DNA from: Sphingopyxis sp. USTB-05
Lineage (GTDB): Bacteria; Pseudomonadota; Alphaproteobacteria; Sphingomonadales; Sphingomonadaceae
DNA: 64,000 nt
Direction: 5' to 3'
Assembly (NCBI RefSeq): GCF_023822045.1
Contig: NZ_CP084712.1
Coordinates: forward strand, 4,585,001 to 4,649,000
Made by a program: the position numbers and the translations under genes. How positions within the stretch are numbered: position 1 is the stretch's first letter; every line of letters starts with the position of its first letter. Positions 16,452 through 23,962 of the stretch are shown here, one piece after another. The notes beneath the pieces were generated by a model, which saw only the letters and a list, made by a program, of their open reading frames with translations, was not told the origin of the DNA and did not search any database.

Positions 16452-17336
16452 TCAGTGCAGCCCGCGCCGTTCCTGCTGGCGATAATCGCTTGGTGCCATG
16501 CCGAACCAGGCGCGGAACGCGCGGCTGAAATGGCTCTGGCTGGTGAAACCCGTCGCTTCCGACAATGCTGCAAGGCTGAGGTCGGTCTGAACGAGCATCT
16601 GCTGCGCACGATCAAGCCGCGCCTTCATCACATATTGATGCGGGGAGATGCCGGTCGCCTTCTTGAACAGGCGGCAAAAGTGCGAGGGCGTGACGCCCGC
16701 GACCGACGCCATCGCCTCCAGGCTATGCTCTTCGGCAGGATTGGCGAGCACCGCATTCATGATCTTGTGCAGTCGGTAGGCCGAGAAATCCGAGACCGGG
16801 ATTTCGGTCGGATTGCCGTGCGCGGGCGGGCCGGAGAGGATATGCGCCTTCAGCGCATTGACCATCGCTGCGACATAGGCGGTGCGTTCCTCGGCCTGCG
16901 GGGCATAGAGTTCGGAGAGGATTTGCCGTGTGAGGGCGACGCCCAAAGGATCGGCGAAGGCGAAGCGCATCTTGTTGAACTGGTCGGCGTGCGGTTGCCC
17001 CGCGAGTACATCCGACGACATCGACAGGGTGACGACATCAAGTTCGCCGTCGACGAGCCAGCCCGTCGGCATTCCCGCGGGAACGATCGTCGCGCAGCCG
17101 GGGATCGAACTGGTTTCGGTCCAGCCGTCGCGGTCCCATGTCTTCACCTGCGGCTTGCCCGCGACATGGACGGTGAAGATCGGCTGCGGCAGCGCGGGGA
17201 GGGTATAGCTGCCGACGAATTGACGCCAGCGGCAGAGCGACCACCCATCGCCGATGGATCCCATCTCGACATCGGGCGCGCGGCCGAGAACGTCGCAGAT
17301 GATCTCCTTATTGTCCCAGACGCTCTCGTTGTTCAC
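16452..17336 (-). CDS. AraC-family transcriptional activator
   Basis: The 294-residue protein has an N-terminal ligand-binding part of about 170 residues and a C-terminal double helix-turn-helix of about 100 (LEAMASVAGVTPSHFCRLFKKATG and the second helix pair near FTSQSHFSRAFRAWFGMAPSDYR in separate segments). It probably senses the substrate or an oxidation product and activates the operon it sits in. The start is GTG in a GTGA overlap with the P450 stop. Having the regulator inside the operon, between P450 and alcohol dehydrogenase, gives positive feedback. The operator was not identified. Confidence 0.9.
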   Translation of the reverse strand: MNNESVWDNKEIICDVLGRAPDVEMGSIGDGWSLCRWRQFVGSYTLPALPQPIFTVHVAGKPQVKTWDRDGWTETSSIPGCATIVPAGMPTGWLVDGELDVVTLSMSSDVLAGQPHADQFNKMRFAFADPLGVALTRQILSELYAPQAEERTAYVAAMVNALKAHILSGPPAHGNPTEIPVSDFSAYRLHKIMNAVLANPAEEHSLEAMASVAGVTPSHFCRLFKKATGISPHQYVMKARLDRAQQMLVQTDLSLAALSEATGFTSQSHFSRAFRAWFGMAPSDYRQQERRGLH

Positions 17337-18544
17337 GTCACCAGCCTGACGTCGAGCCGCTTGAAGCCGTTGATGAAGTTCGACCGCACGCGGATCGGCT
17401 CTCCCATGATCTCTATGCGGCGAACATGACGCGCCATTTGCTCAAAGGCGAGTCGCAATTGCATTTCGGCGAGTCGCGATCCGACGCAGACATGCGTACC
17501 GGCGCCGAAGGCGAGATGCTGGCGGATCGGGCGCATCACATCGAAGGCGTCAGGATCGGCGAACACCGCGGGGTCGCGATTGCCGGCGGGGTAGAAGACG
17601 ACGACCTTGTCGCCCTGGCGGATCGTCTGCCCGGCAAGTTTTGTGTCGCGTGTCGCGGTTCGTCGCATGTGGATCACGGGGCTGGCGTGACGCACCATTT
17701 CCTTGACCGCATTGGGCAGCAGGCCGGGATCGGAGCGGATGGCGTCCCATTGATCGGGATTGTTGGCAAATGCGATCAGGCTGTGGTTGATCGAATTGCG
17801 CGTCGTCTCGTTACCGCCGACGAGTGCGAGGATCAGATTGCCGATGAAATCGCCGAGCGGAACGGGTTGGCCGTGTATTTCGGCATTGGCGAGCAGCGAC
17901 GCGATGTCGGGACCGGGGTTGGCGCGGCGTTCCGCGAACAGCGCCGAAGCAAAGCCGATGAATTCGCCCATCACCGCCTGCATCGCTTCAGGCGACTGGC
18001 GGAAATCGGGGTCGTCCTCGCCGACGAAGGCGTCGGTCCAGCGGTGGAGATCGTGCCACATATCGGCGGAGACGCCGAGCAGTTCGGCGAGGGTGAGGAG
18101 GGGCAGCGGCACGGTCAGGAGCGGCAGGATGTTCACCGCCTCGTTCAGCGGCACATCGGCGAACAGCCGCTCGACGCGTTCGGCGATCCGCGCTTCGATG
18201 CCTTCCAATCGCGCCGGCGACAGCGCGGGCATCACGAATTTGCGGTATTGGGTGTGCGTCGGCGGATCGCGCGAGATGAAGGGAATGCCGATCGCCGATT
18301 CGCCGGCGCCGGTCAGCCCGACCTCATTTTCATTGAAGATGCGATGCCCGCCATTTTCGTGTGCCGAGGAAAAGAGATCGGCCTGCCGCGACACGGTGAT
18401 GATGTCATCGAACCCCAGCACCGCCCAGAAGCCCGCGCCATCGCTTTCGGGGTTCCAGTGGACCGAGCCTGCGGCGCGCAAGGCCGCAAGCTCGGCATAA
18501 GGCATGCCGCCGACGTAGAGATCCGGATCCTTGAGATCGGTCAT
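17333..18544 (-). CDS. Cytochrome P450, soluble class I
   Basis: The 403-residue monooxygenase shows the I-helix motif GGNETTR, the K-helix E-x2-R (KEMVR) and the haem loop HLAFGAGTHVCVGSRLAE with the thiolate cysteine. Length and motifs fit soluble bacterial P450s of the CYP108/111/153 type that hydroxylate terpenes or alkyl chains; the exact family cannot be set by eye. It needs a ferredoxin and a reductase, neither of which is in the operon. It follows the TonB receptor by two bases, so import and hydroxylation of the substrate appear coupled. Confidence 0.94.
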   Translation of the reverse strand: MTDLKDPDLYVGGMPYAELAALRAAGSVHWNPESDGAGFWAVLGFDDIITVSRQADLFSSAHENGGHRIFNENEVGLTGAGESAIGIPFISRDPPTHTQYRKFVMPALSPARLEGIEARIAERVERLFADVPLNEAVNILPLLTVPLPLLTLAELLGVSADMWHDLHRWTDAFVGEDDPDFRQSPEAMQAVMGEFIGFASALFAERRANPGPDIASLLANAEIHGQPVPLGDFIGNLILALVGGNETTRNSINHSLIAFANNPDQWDAIRSDPGLLPNAVKEMVRHASPVIHMRRTATRDTKLAGQTIRQGDKVVVFYPAGNRDPAVFADPDAFDVMRPIRQHLAFGAGTHVCVGSRLAEMQLRLAFEQMARHVRRIEIMGEPIRVRSNFINGFKRLDVRLVT

Positions 18545-18546
18545 CG

Positions 18547-20769
18547 TCAGAAGCTGTAGCGCAAGGACACGCCATAGGTACGCGGCGCCGACGGTACGAG
18601 GAAGTTGTACGGGAAGCCCGCGCCGCGCAAGTCGAGGCCGTAGCCATATGTCTTGCGCTCGAAGATATTGTTCGCGAACGCCCGGACCGTCAGTGCGTCA
18701 TTGCTCCAGCTGAGCGACGCGTTGACTTTGGCGTTCGCGCCCTGCTGCAACTCGCTGTTCACTTGCGGCGTGCCGGGCGCGTCGATCTCGTTGAACGGCG
18801 AGAAATATTGGCGGCTCGAATAGGCCATGTTCGGCGCGAAAGTGATTTTCCCGCCCACGACGTCCAAGACATCCCATTCGAAACCGAGTTGCGCGGTAAG
18901 CTTCGGCGCGAAGGGCAGCTCATTGCCCGACAGGTCGGCGCCCTGCAGCGTCAATTCCTTATATTTCGAATGCAGCCAGCCGAGCGAGGCGTTGATGCGG
19001 AGACCGTCGGTTGGGCGCAGCGTGGTCTCGACCTCCAGCCCATATACTTCGGACGATGGCGCGTTGACGAGGAAGGATACCGGTCCCGCGCGCGTGTCCT
19101 GCAACTGCTGGTTCGAATAGTCGTAGTAAAAGGCGGATGCTGCGTAAGTGAGCAGGCGCCCGCCCGCGCGGCCCTTGATCCCGATTTCATAGGCGTTGAC
19201 GCGCTCGGGCTCGATATAGCCGATGCCGCTCGACGACGTGTAGCCGCCGCCATTGACCGCACCCGCGCGGTAACCGCGGTTGTAGCTCGCATAGACGAGC
19301 GGGCCGTCGTCGAAGGTGTAGCTCAATGCCACGCGGCCGGTCAGCGCATTATTCGTATCTGCGAGCGCGAAGCGCGCGGCGGGATCATAGGGGCAGGTGC
19401 CCGCGACCCCGGCGCACGGCACCGTCGTCGCGATCGGCGTCTGCGGGTCGTCGACCCCGCCGATGAACAGATAGGCAAAGGCGTCGTCGTAGCGCGACTT
19501 GTCCTTGGTATAGCGCGCGCCGAGCGTGAGCACGAGCCGATCGGCGAGGTCGATGTCGGCTTGTCCGAACACGGCATAGCTTTTGCGGACCTGCCGGTAA
19601 TGCTGGAAGAAGCCGCCTGCCGGCGGCAGCGGCAGGTTGAACGTGTTGTCGGTGATGTTGCGGTCCCAGCCATAGAAGAGCCCGCCGACGAAGGTCAGTC
19701 CGTCGCCGTCGTAATTGGCGCGCAGTTCCTGACTGAATTGGCGATAGTTCGAGCGCCAGTTGATATCGAGAATATCGAGCGGCGATCCGTCGGCCGCCTG
19801 CTGAAGATTCTGCTTTCCGCCATCATAGCTGGTGATCGAGGTCAGGCTGAGCGTATCGCTGAGTTCGAGTGCGATATTTGCCGAGAATCCCCAGGCGTCG
19901 GTGCGGTTCTCGCCGATCCGATTCTCGTTCGTCTCGAAAAAGCCGAGCCCGGTGCGGAAGGGTTCGAGGCCATGCACCGCGGCCTGCGTCCCGCGGTCGC
20001 GGCCGGCATAGGCGCGCAGCACGATGTCGAGCGTCTCGACCGGCTTGACGCGCAGCGAGGCGCGGCCCTGCAGCGTGTCGATCGACGCGGCGTCGCGTCC
20101 GCCGGGGAAGATGTTTTTGATCTGCCCGTCGCCCTTGGCGTAGTTCACCGCAAGGCGCAGCCCTGCGACATCCTCGGCGAGGGTTGCTTCGGCGGCGCCC
20201 TGCGCGGTGATTGTGTCGAAATTGGCGTAACCGAGCTGGACATAGCCGTTGGTGCCGGAGAGGCCGGGCTTCTTCGTGATGAAGTTGATCGCGCCGCCCG
20301 TGGTGTTGCGGCCGAACAGCGTGCCCTGCGGCCCGCGAAGCACTTCGATGCGGTCGAGATCGAACAACCCCATGCCGTGGCTGGTGCGCGGCGCCAGATA
20401 GACATCGTCGAGATAGACGCCGACGGGCGACGCCTGATTGCTGTTATATTCGTTCGCGACGCCGATGCCGCGCAGCGAGAAGTTCGGCTGCGTGTCGCCA
20501 TAGGGGCTGTTGATCTGAAGGTTCGGGACCGCGTCGCCGAGTTGCGCGGAATTGGTGATGCCGCGGTCGGCCAGCGTGTCGCCGCCGAGGGCAGTAACCG
20601 CGACCGGCACGTCGAGCAGCGACTGCTCGCGGCGCTGCGCGGTGACGACGATATCGCCGTCGGTCGCAGCGGTGTCGGGCGGCGTCGGCGCATCCTGCGC
20701 CATGGCGAAAGTCGATGTCGAAACGGCGAGCGCAGCCAGCATGGCGCGCGCGAAAGGCAAAGCTGCCAT
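18547..20769 (-). CDS. TonB-dependent outer-membrane receptor
   Basis: The 740-residue receptor has a signal peptide (cut near AMAQ), a TonB box region DIVVTAQRREQS, a plug domain with VLRGPQGTLFGRNTTGGAIN, and a beta barrel ending in SLRYSF. Sphingomonads use such receptors widely for uptake of hydrophobic or plant-derived compounds. As first gene of the P450 operon it most likely imports the P450 substrate across the outer membrane. GGGAGAAGG precedes the ATG. It diverges from osmC. Confidence 0.94.
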   Translation of the reverse strand: MAALPFARAMLAALAVSTSTFAMAQDAPTPPDTAATDGDIVVTAQRREQSLLDVPVAVTALGGDTLADRGITNSAQLGDAVPNLQINSPYGDTQPNFSLRGIGVANEYNSNQASPVGVYLDDVYLAPRTSHGMGLFDLDRIEVLRGPQGTLFGRNTTGGAINFITKKPGLSGTNGYVQLGYANFDTITAQGAAEATLAEDVAGLRLAVNYAKGDGQIKNIFPGGRDAASIDTLQGRASLRVKPVETLDIVLRAYAGRDRGTQAAVHGLEPFRTGLGFFETNENRIGENRTDAWGFSANIALELSDTLSLTSITSYDGGKQNLQQAADGSPLDILDINWRSNYRQFSQELRANYDGDGLTFVGGLFYGWDRNITDNTFNLPLPPAGGFFQHYRQVRKSYAVFGQADIDLADRLVLTLGARYTKDKSRYDDAFAYLFIGGVDDPQTPIATTVPCAGVAGTCPYDPAARFALADTNNALTGRVALSYTFDDGPLVYASYNRGYRAGAVNGGGYTSSSGIGYIEPERVNAYEIGIKGRAGGRLLTYAASAFYYDYSNQQLQDTRAGPVSFLVNAPSSEVYGLEVETTLRPTDGLRINASLGWLHSKYKELTLQGADLSGNELPFAPKLTAQLGFEWDVLDVVGGKITFAPNMAYSSRQYFSPFNEIDAPGTPQVNSELQQGANAKVNASLSWSNDALTVRAFANNIFERKTYGYGLDLRGAGFPYNFLVPSAPRTYGVSLRYSF

Positions 20770-21100
20770 AGTCCTTCTCCCAATTTGGCGGGGCTTCTGC
20801 GAGCCCTGTCAGCTAGGAAGACTAAGGCGAGGGGCGCGATCTGGCTTTAGCGCGCCTTGCAACGAGTTTTGACATTTCTTGCGCGCAAAATCGGCCTCCG
20901 GCACGCGGTCGCAGTTCCGAAACAGTCGCTGCAAGCCGCGAACGACTGCTCGCGCGCTGTCGTTCAACGTCACCGACGCGCATGCGTTCGACTATTTCTG
21001 GACGCGCGTTGCTCCGGCGCCCGCGAAGTTGGGGAATCGACTTGTCGTTTCGCCGTAACACGGAATAGGGATGGCGACCCCATCGCCAGAAAGGATCGTC
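20770..21100. other. Divergent intergenic region between the TonB receptor and osmC
   Basis: This 331-base region must carry the promoter of the P450 operon and of osmC. It contains TTGACA at 20869-20874, a palindrome TTGCGCGCAA at 20879-20888 and wider TTTTG/CAAAA arms around it, all possible AraC or polymerase sites. None is convincing alone. No gene is seen. Confidence 0.4.
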
Positions 21101-21481
21101 ATGGCTCACGGAACCGCGCGTATCGGCAAGGATCATTATCGCACCGAGATCAACGTCAGCGGCCATGACCTGATCGGCGACGAAGGGCCGGGGCTTGGCG
21201 GAAAGAATGAGGGACCCGCGCCCTATGACTTCCTGCTCGCCGGTCTTGGCGCCTGTACAGCGATTACACTCCGCATGTACGCCGACCGCAAAGGCTGGCC
21301 GCTCGAATCGGTCGACGTGGGCCTGCGATTGCTGAGCAAGGACGGCCTTCGGGTCGACCGGGTGCTGGCGATTGCGGGGCTCGACGACGAACAGAAGGCC
21401 CGTCTGGCCGATATCGCCGAGCGGACGCCGGTTACGCTGACGCTCAAGAATGGCCTGCCGATCGATACGCGGCTCGCCTGA
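21101..21481 (+). CDS. OsmC-family peroxiredoxin-like protein
   Basis: The 126-residue protein has the OsmC/Ohr fold pattern: FLLAGLGACTAITLRMYADRK carries the first redox cysteine in GAC, as in YhfA-like OsmC proteins. The second canonical cysteine is not present in the short C-terminal half, so hydroperoxide reduction is uncertain. AAAGGA lies eight bases before ATG 21101; an earlier in-frame ATG at 21071 lacks this. It lies 50 bases before the TetR regulator of the pump and could be co-transcribed with it. Confidence 0.85.
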   Translation: MAHGTARIGKDHYRTEINVSGHDLIGDEGPGLGGKNEGPAPYDFLLAGLGACTAITLRMYADRKGWPLESVDVGLRLLSKDGLRVDRVLAIAGLDDEQKARLADIAERTPVTLTLKNGLPIDTRLA

Positions 21482-21513
21482 CGGGCGCGCCACTGGACAA
21501 GTTGCGATCTACC

Positions 21514-21533
21514 ACTTATATACCAGCCGTTAT
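21514..21533. promoter_or_regulatory. Probable TetR operator before the regulator gene
   Basis: ACTTATATACCA at 21514-21525 is an exact copy of the twelve bases at 22205-22216 before the efflux operon. Within it TATAC is followed by an imperfect GTTAT arm that overlaps the ATG at 21532. A shared site before both the regulator and its likely target fits TetR autoregulation. Confidence 0.65.
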
Positions 21534-22152
21534 GGAAATCGAAACTGCCACCGTCGCCGCTCCGCATAAGGGCCGTCCGCGCGAATTTTGCGTCGATATG
21601 GCCTTGGCGTCGGCGCTGCGCGTCTTCTGGTCGAAGGGCTATGAGGGCGCCTCGATGGCCGACCTCACCGAGGCGATGGGGATAACGAAGCCCAGCCTTT
21701 ATGCCGCATTCGGCAACAAGGAGGCGCTCTTCAACAAGGCGCTCGACCTCTATGAGCGCGAAAAGGCCGATTATATGCGCGCGGCGCTCGAAGCGCCGAC
21801 CGCGCGCGGTGTTGCCGAGCGGCTGATGTACGGCGCACTCGACATGTATACCTGTCCGGAGAATCCAAACGGCTGCCTGGGCGTGATTACATCGGTCGCG
21901 TGCGGTGCGGAGGCCGAATGCATTCGTCAGGCCGTGCTCGAACGCGGCGCCGCGGCGAAGCGCGCGATGCTCGAACGCTTCGCGCGCGCCAAGGAAGAAG
22001 GCGACTTCCCGCCCGATACCGACGCCGAAGGACTCGCTGCGTTCCTGACCGCAGTCAATCAGGGCATGTCGGTGCAGGCCGGCGCCGGCGCGACGCGCGC
22101 CGAACTTGAACGGCTGGTCGAAACCAGCCTGAAGCTGTGGCCGGGGCGCTGA
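21532..22152 (+). CDS. TetR-family repressor of the RND efflux operon
   Basis: The 206-residue regulator has an N-terminal helix-turn-helix (MADLTEAMGITKPSLYAAFGNK, recognition helix around KPSLY) and a ligand domain with C-terminal TetR features. Start 21532 is chosen because the upstream extension to a TTG at 21502 would run through the operator. It lies directly upstream of the pump genes in the same direction and shares an operator with them. It most likely represses the pump until a toxic compound binds. Confidence 0.9.
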   Translation: MEIETATVAAPHKGRPREFCVDMALASALRVFWSKGYEGASMADLTEAMGITKPSLYAAFGNKEALFNKALDLYEREKADYMRAALEAPTARGVAERLMYGALDMYTCPENPNGCLGVITSVACGAEAECIRQAVLERGAAAKRAMLERFARAKEEGDFPPDTDAEGLAAFLTAVNQGMSVQAGAGATRAELERLVETSLKLWPGR

Positions 22153-22204
22153 TAGAATTATTTTTACTGCCCGGTACAGAATGGTCTTGACGCAGCGCAG
22201 CAAG

Positions 22205-22226
22205 ACTTATATACCACTCAGTATAC
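22205..22226 (+). promoter_or_regulatory. TetR operator of the efflux operon
   Basis: TATACC-ACTC-AGTATA at about 22210-22225 is a 16-base dyad with perfect TATAC/GTATA arms, inside the ACTTATATACCA copy found also before the TetR gene. It lies about 330 bases before the first pump gene, so the transcript has a long leader. Confidence 0.7.
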
Positions 22227-22557
22227 AAAGATAGGGCTCTCCCCCCGGGCCGGCCGCCGCAGGACAAAGATCGTGCGGCGGCCGGAACCATCATCACCGA
22301 TCAGTAACCCGGGAACGCGTCCTGTTCCGGTCTGGCGCCTGCTGGCGTTCGTCCGCAAGACATAAACAGGGACCTCGCGCGCGCATCCTTGCGTGCGGCG
22401 GGACAGGGTGGCCGTCCTCTTCGAAGAGGGCCCTCTGGCGACAAGGACCATCAAGTCACCGGCCGGAAGCACGCGCTTCCGGCACAGGATTTCTGCGCCC
22501 TCGCTCTTTCAGCGGGGCGCGGGCGACCGAAACGAACGAATAGAAGAGGGCATATTC
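22227..22557 (+). promoter_or_regulatory. Long hairpin-rich leader of the RND operon
   Basis: Between the operator and the pump genes lie about 330 bases without a convincing gene but with several perfect inverted repeats. These are twelve-base arms CCGGCCGCCGCA (22250-22261) and TGCGGCGGCCGG (22274-22285), CCTCTTCGAAGAGG (22416-22429), and nine-base arms GCCGGAAGC (22462-22470) and GCTTCCGGC (22475-22483) with a four-base loop. None is followed by a T tract. It may be a regulatory 5' leader; no known riboswitch was recognised. Confidence 0.55.
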
Positions 22558-23829
22558 ATGACCGTCCACACCCCGATCGAAAAGCTCGACCCCGCCGATG
22601 CGAAGGTCCGCCGCGAACTCAAAACCTTGCTCCATCCCGCCCGCGGCCGCCGCGCCGCATGGGTCGGCGCGTTTCTGGTCCTGATCGTCGGCGCCTGGTG
22701 GCTGCTCCGCGATGGTGCGCCGCCCGCTGCTGCCGCGCCTGCACCCGTCCTCACTGTCGCCGCGCCGCTCGCGCGCGACGTAACCTTGTGGGACGAATAT
22801 ATCGGGCGCTTCGAGGCATCGAAGGCAGTCGAGGTGCGTCCGCGCGTTTCGGGTGCGATCACCGGCATCCACTTCACCGACGGCCAGATCGTCCGCCAGG
22901 GACAGCCGCTCTTCACCATCGATCCGCGTCCCTATCGCGCCGCGCTTTCCGAAGCACGCGCTTCGGCGGCGAGCGCGCGTAGCGATCTCGCGCTCGCACG
23001 GCTCGAACTCGAACGTGCAAGCCGTCTCGTCGATGTCGAGGCGGTGTCGCAGAGCGAGATCGATCGGCTGCGCGCCCGTGTCAATGCGGCCAACGCGGCA
23101 CTGGCTGGCGCCGATGCCCGCATCGCCGCACGCGCGCTCGATGTCGAATTCACCACCGTGCGTGCACCGCTGAGCGGTCGCATCTCGGACCGCCAGATCG
23201 ACGCGGGAAACCTTGTGTCTGCGGGTGACGCCGGCGGCACGTTGCTGACCACGATCAACGCGCTCGACCCCGTATATTTCACCTTCCAGGGTTCGGAGGC
23301 CTTGTTCCTCAAGACCAAGCGCGAGGGTGGCGACAAGGGAGCGGCGGTCGAAGTCCGCCTGCAGGATGAAAGCGACTATCGCTGGAAGGGCCAGCTCGAT
23401 TTTACCGACAACGGCCTCGACCCGCGTTCGGGCACGATCCGCGCCCGCGCCAGCTTCCGCAACCCCGAGATGTTCCTGACCCCCGGCATGTTCGGCAATA
23501 TGCGCCTTTCGACCGGCCAGACGGCGCGTGCGCTGCTGGTCCCGGCTGCCGCGGTGCAGACCGACCAGGCGCGCAAGATCGTCTATGTCGTCGGCAAGGA
23601 CGGGATGGTCGCGGCAAAGCCGGTCGAGATCGGCCCCGAAGTCGATGGCCTGCGCGTCATCCGTTCGGGCCTGACGCCGACCGACCAGATCGTCATCAAC
23701 GGCTATCAGTTCGCCCGCCCGGGTACCAAGGCAGTAACCAAGGTCGGCAAGATCGCCGCAGCGGCACCGAAGCAAGGTGCGGCCGCAGCCGCTGAACCGG
23801 TGTCGGCGCAGGCGACGTTCGCAAAATAA
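22558..23829 (+). CDS. RND efflux periplasmic adaptor (membrane fusion protein)
   Basis: The 423-residue adaptor has a short cytoplasmic tail, one N-terminal transmembrane helix at about residues 35-50 (no lipobox), a lipoyl/barrel-sandwich domain (VRPRVSGAITGIHFTDGQIV), a coiled-coil hairpin rich in alanine and leucine at about residues 120-190, and beta-barrel and membrane-proximal domains (LTPGMFGNMRL). It joins the inner-membrane pump to the outer-membrane channel. Start 22558 has AGAAGAGGG upstream and gives a normal N-terminus; longer frames would read through the leader. Confidence 0.94.
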   Translation: MTVHTPIEKLDPADAKVRRELKTLLHPARGRRAAWVGAFLVLIVGAWWLLRDGAPPAAAAPAPVLTVAAPLARDVTLWDEYIGRFEASKAVEVRPRVSGAITGIHFTDGQIVRQGQPLFTIDPRPYRAALSEARASAASARSDLALARLELERASRLVDVEAVSQSEIDRLRARVNAANAALAGADARIAARALDVEFTTVRAPLSGRISDRQIDAGNLVSAGDAGGTLLTTINALDPVYFTFQGSEALFLKTKREGGDKGAAVEVRLQDESDYRWKGQLDFTDNGLDPRSGTIRARASFRNPEMFLTPGMFGNMRLSTGQTARALLVPAAAVQTDQARKIVYVVGKDGMVAAKPVEIGPEVDGLRVIRSGLTPTDQIVINGYQFARPGTKAVTKVGKIAAAAPKQGAAAAAEPVSAQATFAK

Positions 23830-23836
23830 TTAAACT

Positions 23837-23915
23837 CGTCATCCCGGCGCAAGCCGGGGTCTCAAAGGTGCGTTGATTTGCTGACGTCGAGATCCCGGCC
23901 TGTGTCGGGATGATG
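23837..23915. repeat. Paired REP-like palindromes between adaptor and pump genes
   Basis: One hairpin, CCCGGC-GCAA-GCCGGG at 23843-23858, has a GNRA-type loop. A second, ATCCCG/CGGGAT, lies at 23892-23911. The outer CATCCCG and CGGGATG arms can also pair with each other. This is the common intergenic palindrome style of sphingomonads. Sitting within the operon, it may lower expression or stabilise the upstream mRNA. Confidence 0.7.
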
Positions 23916-23962
23916 GAAGCGCTCGCGTTACCGAAGGCCAAATTTCAGACAGGGGCTCTCCC

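Noticed and set aside
22389..22982. A 197-codon frame in the efflux leader region
   Set aside because: It overlaps the adaptor gene out of frame, is arginine-rich and has no ribosome-binding site.
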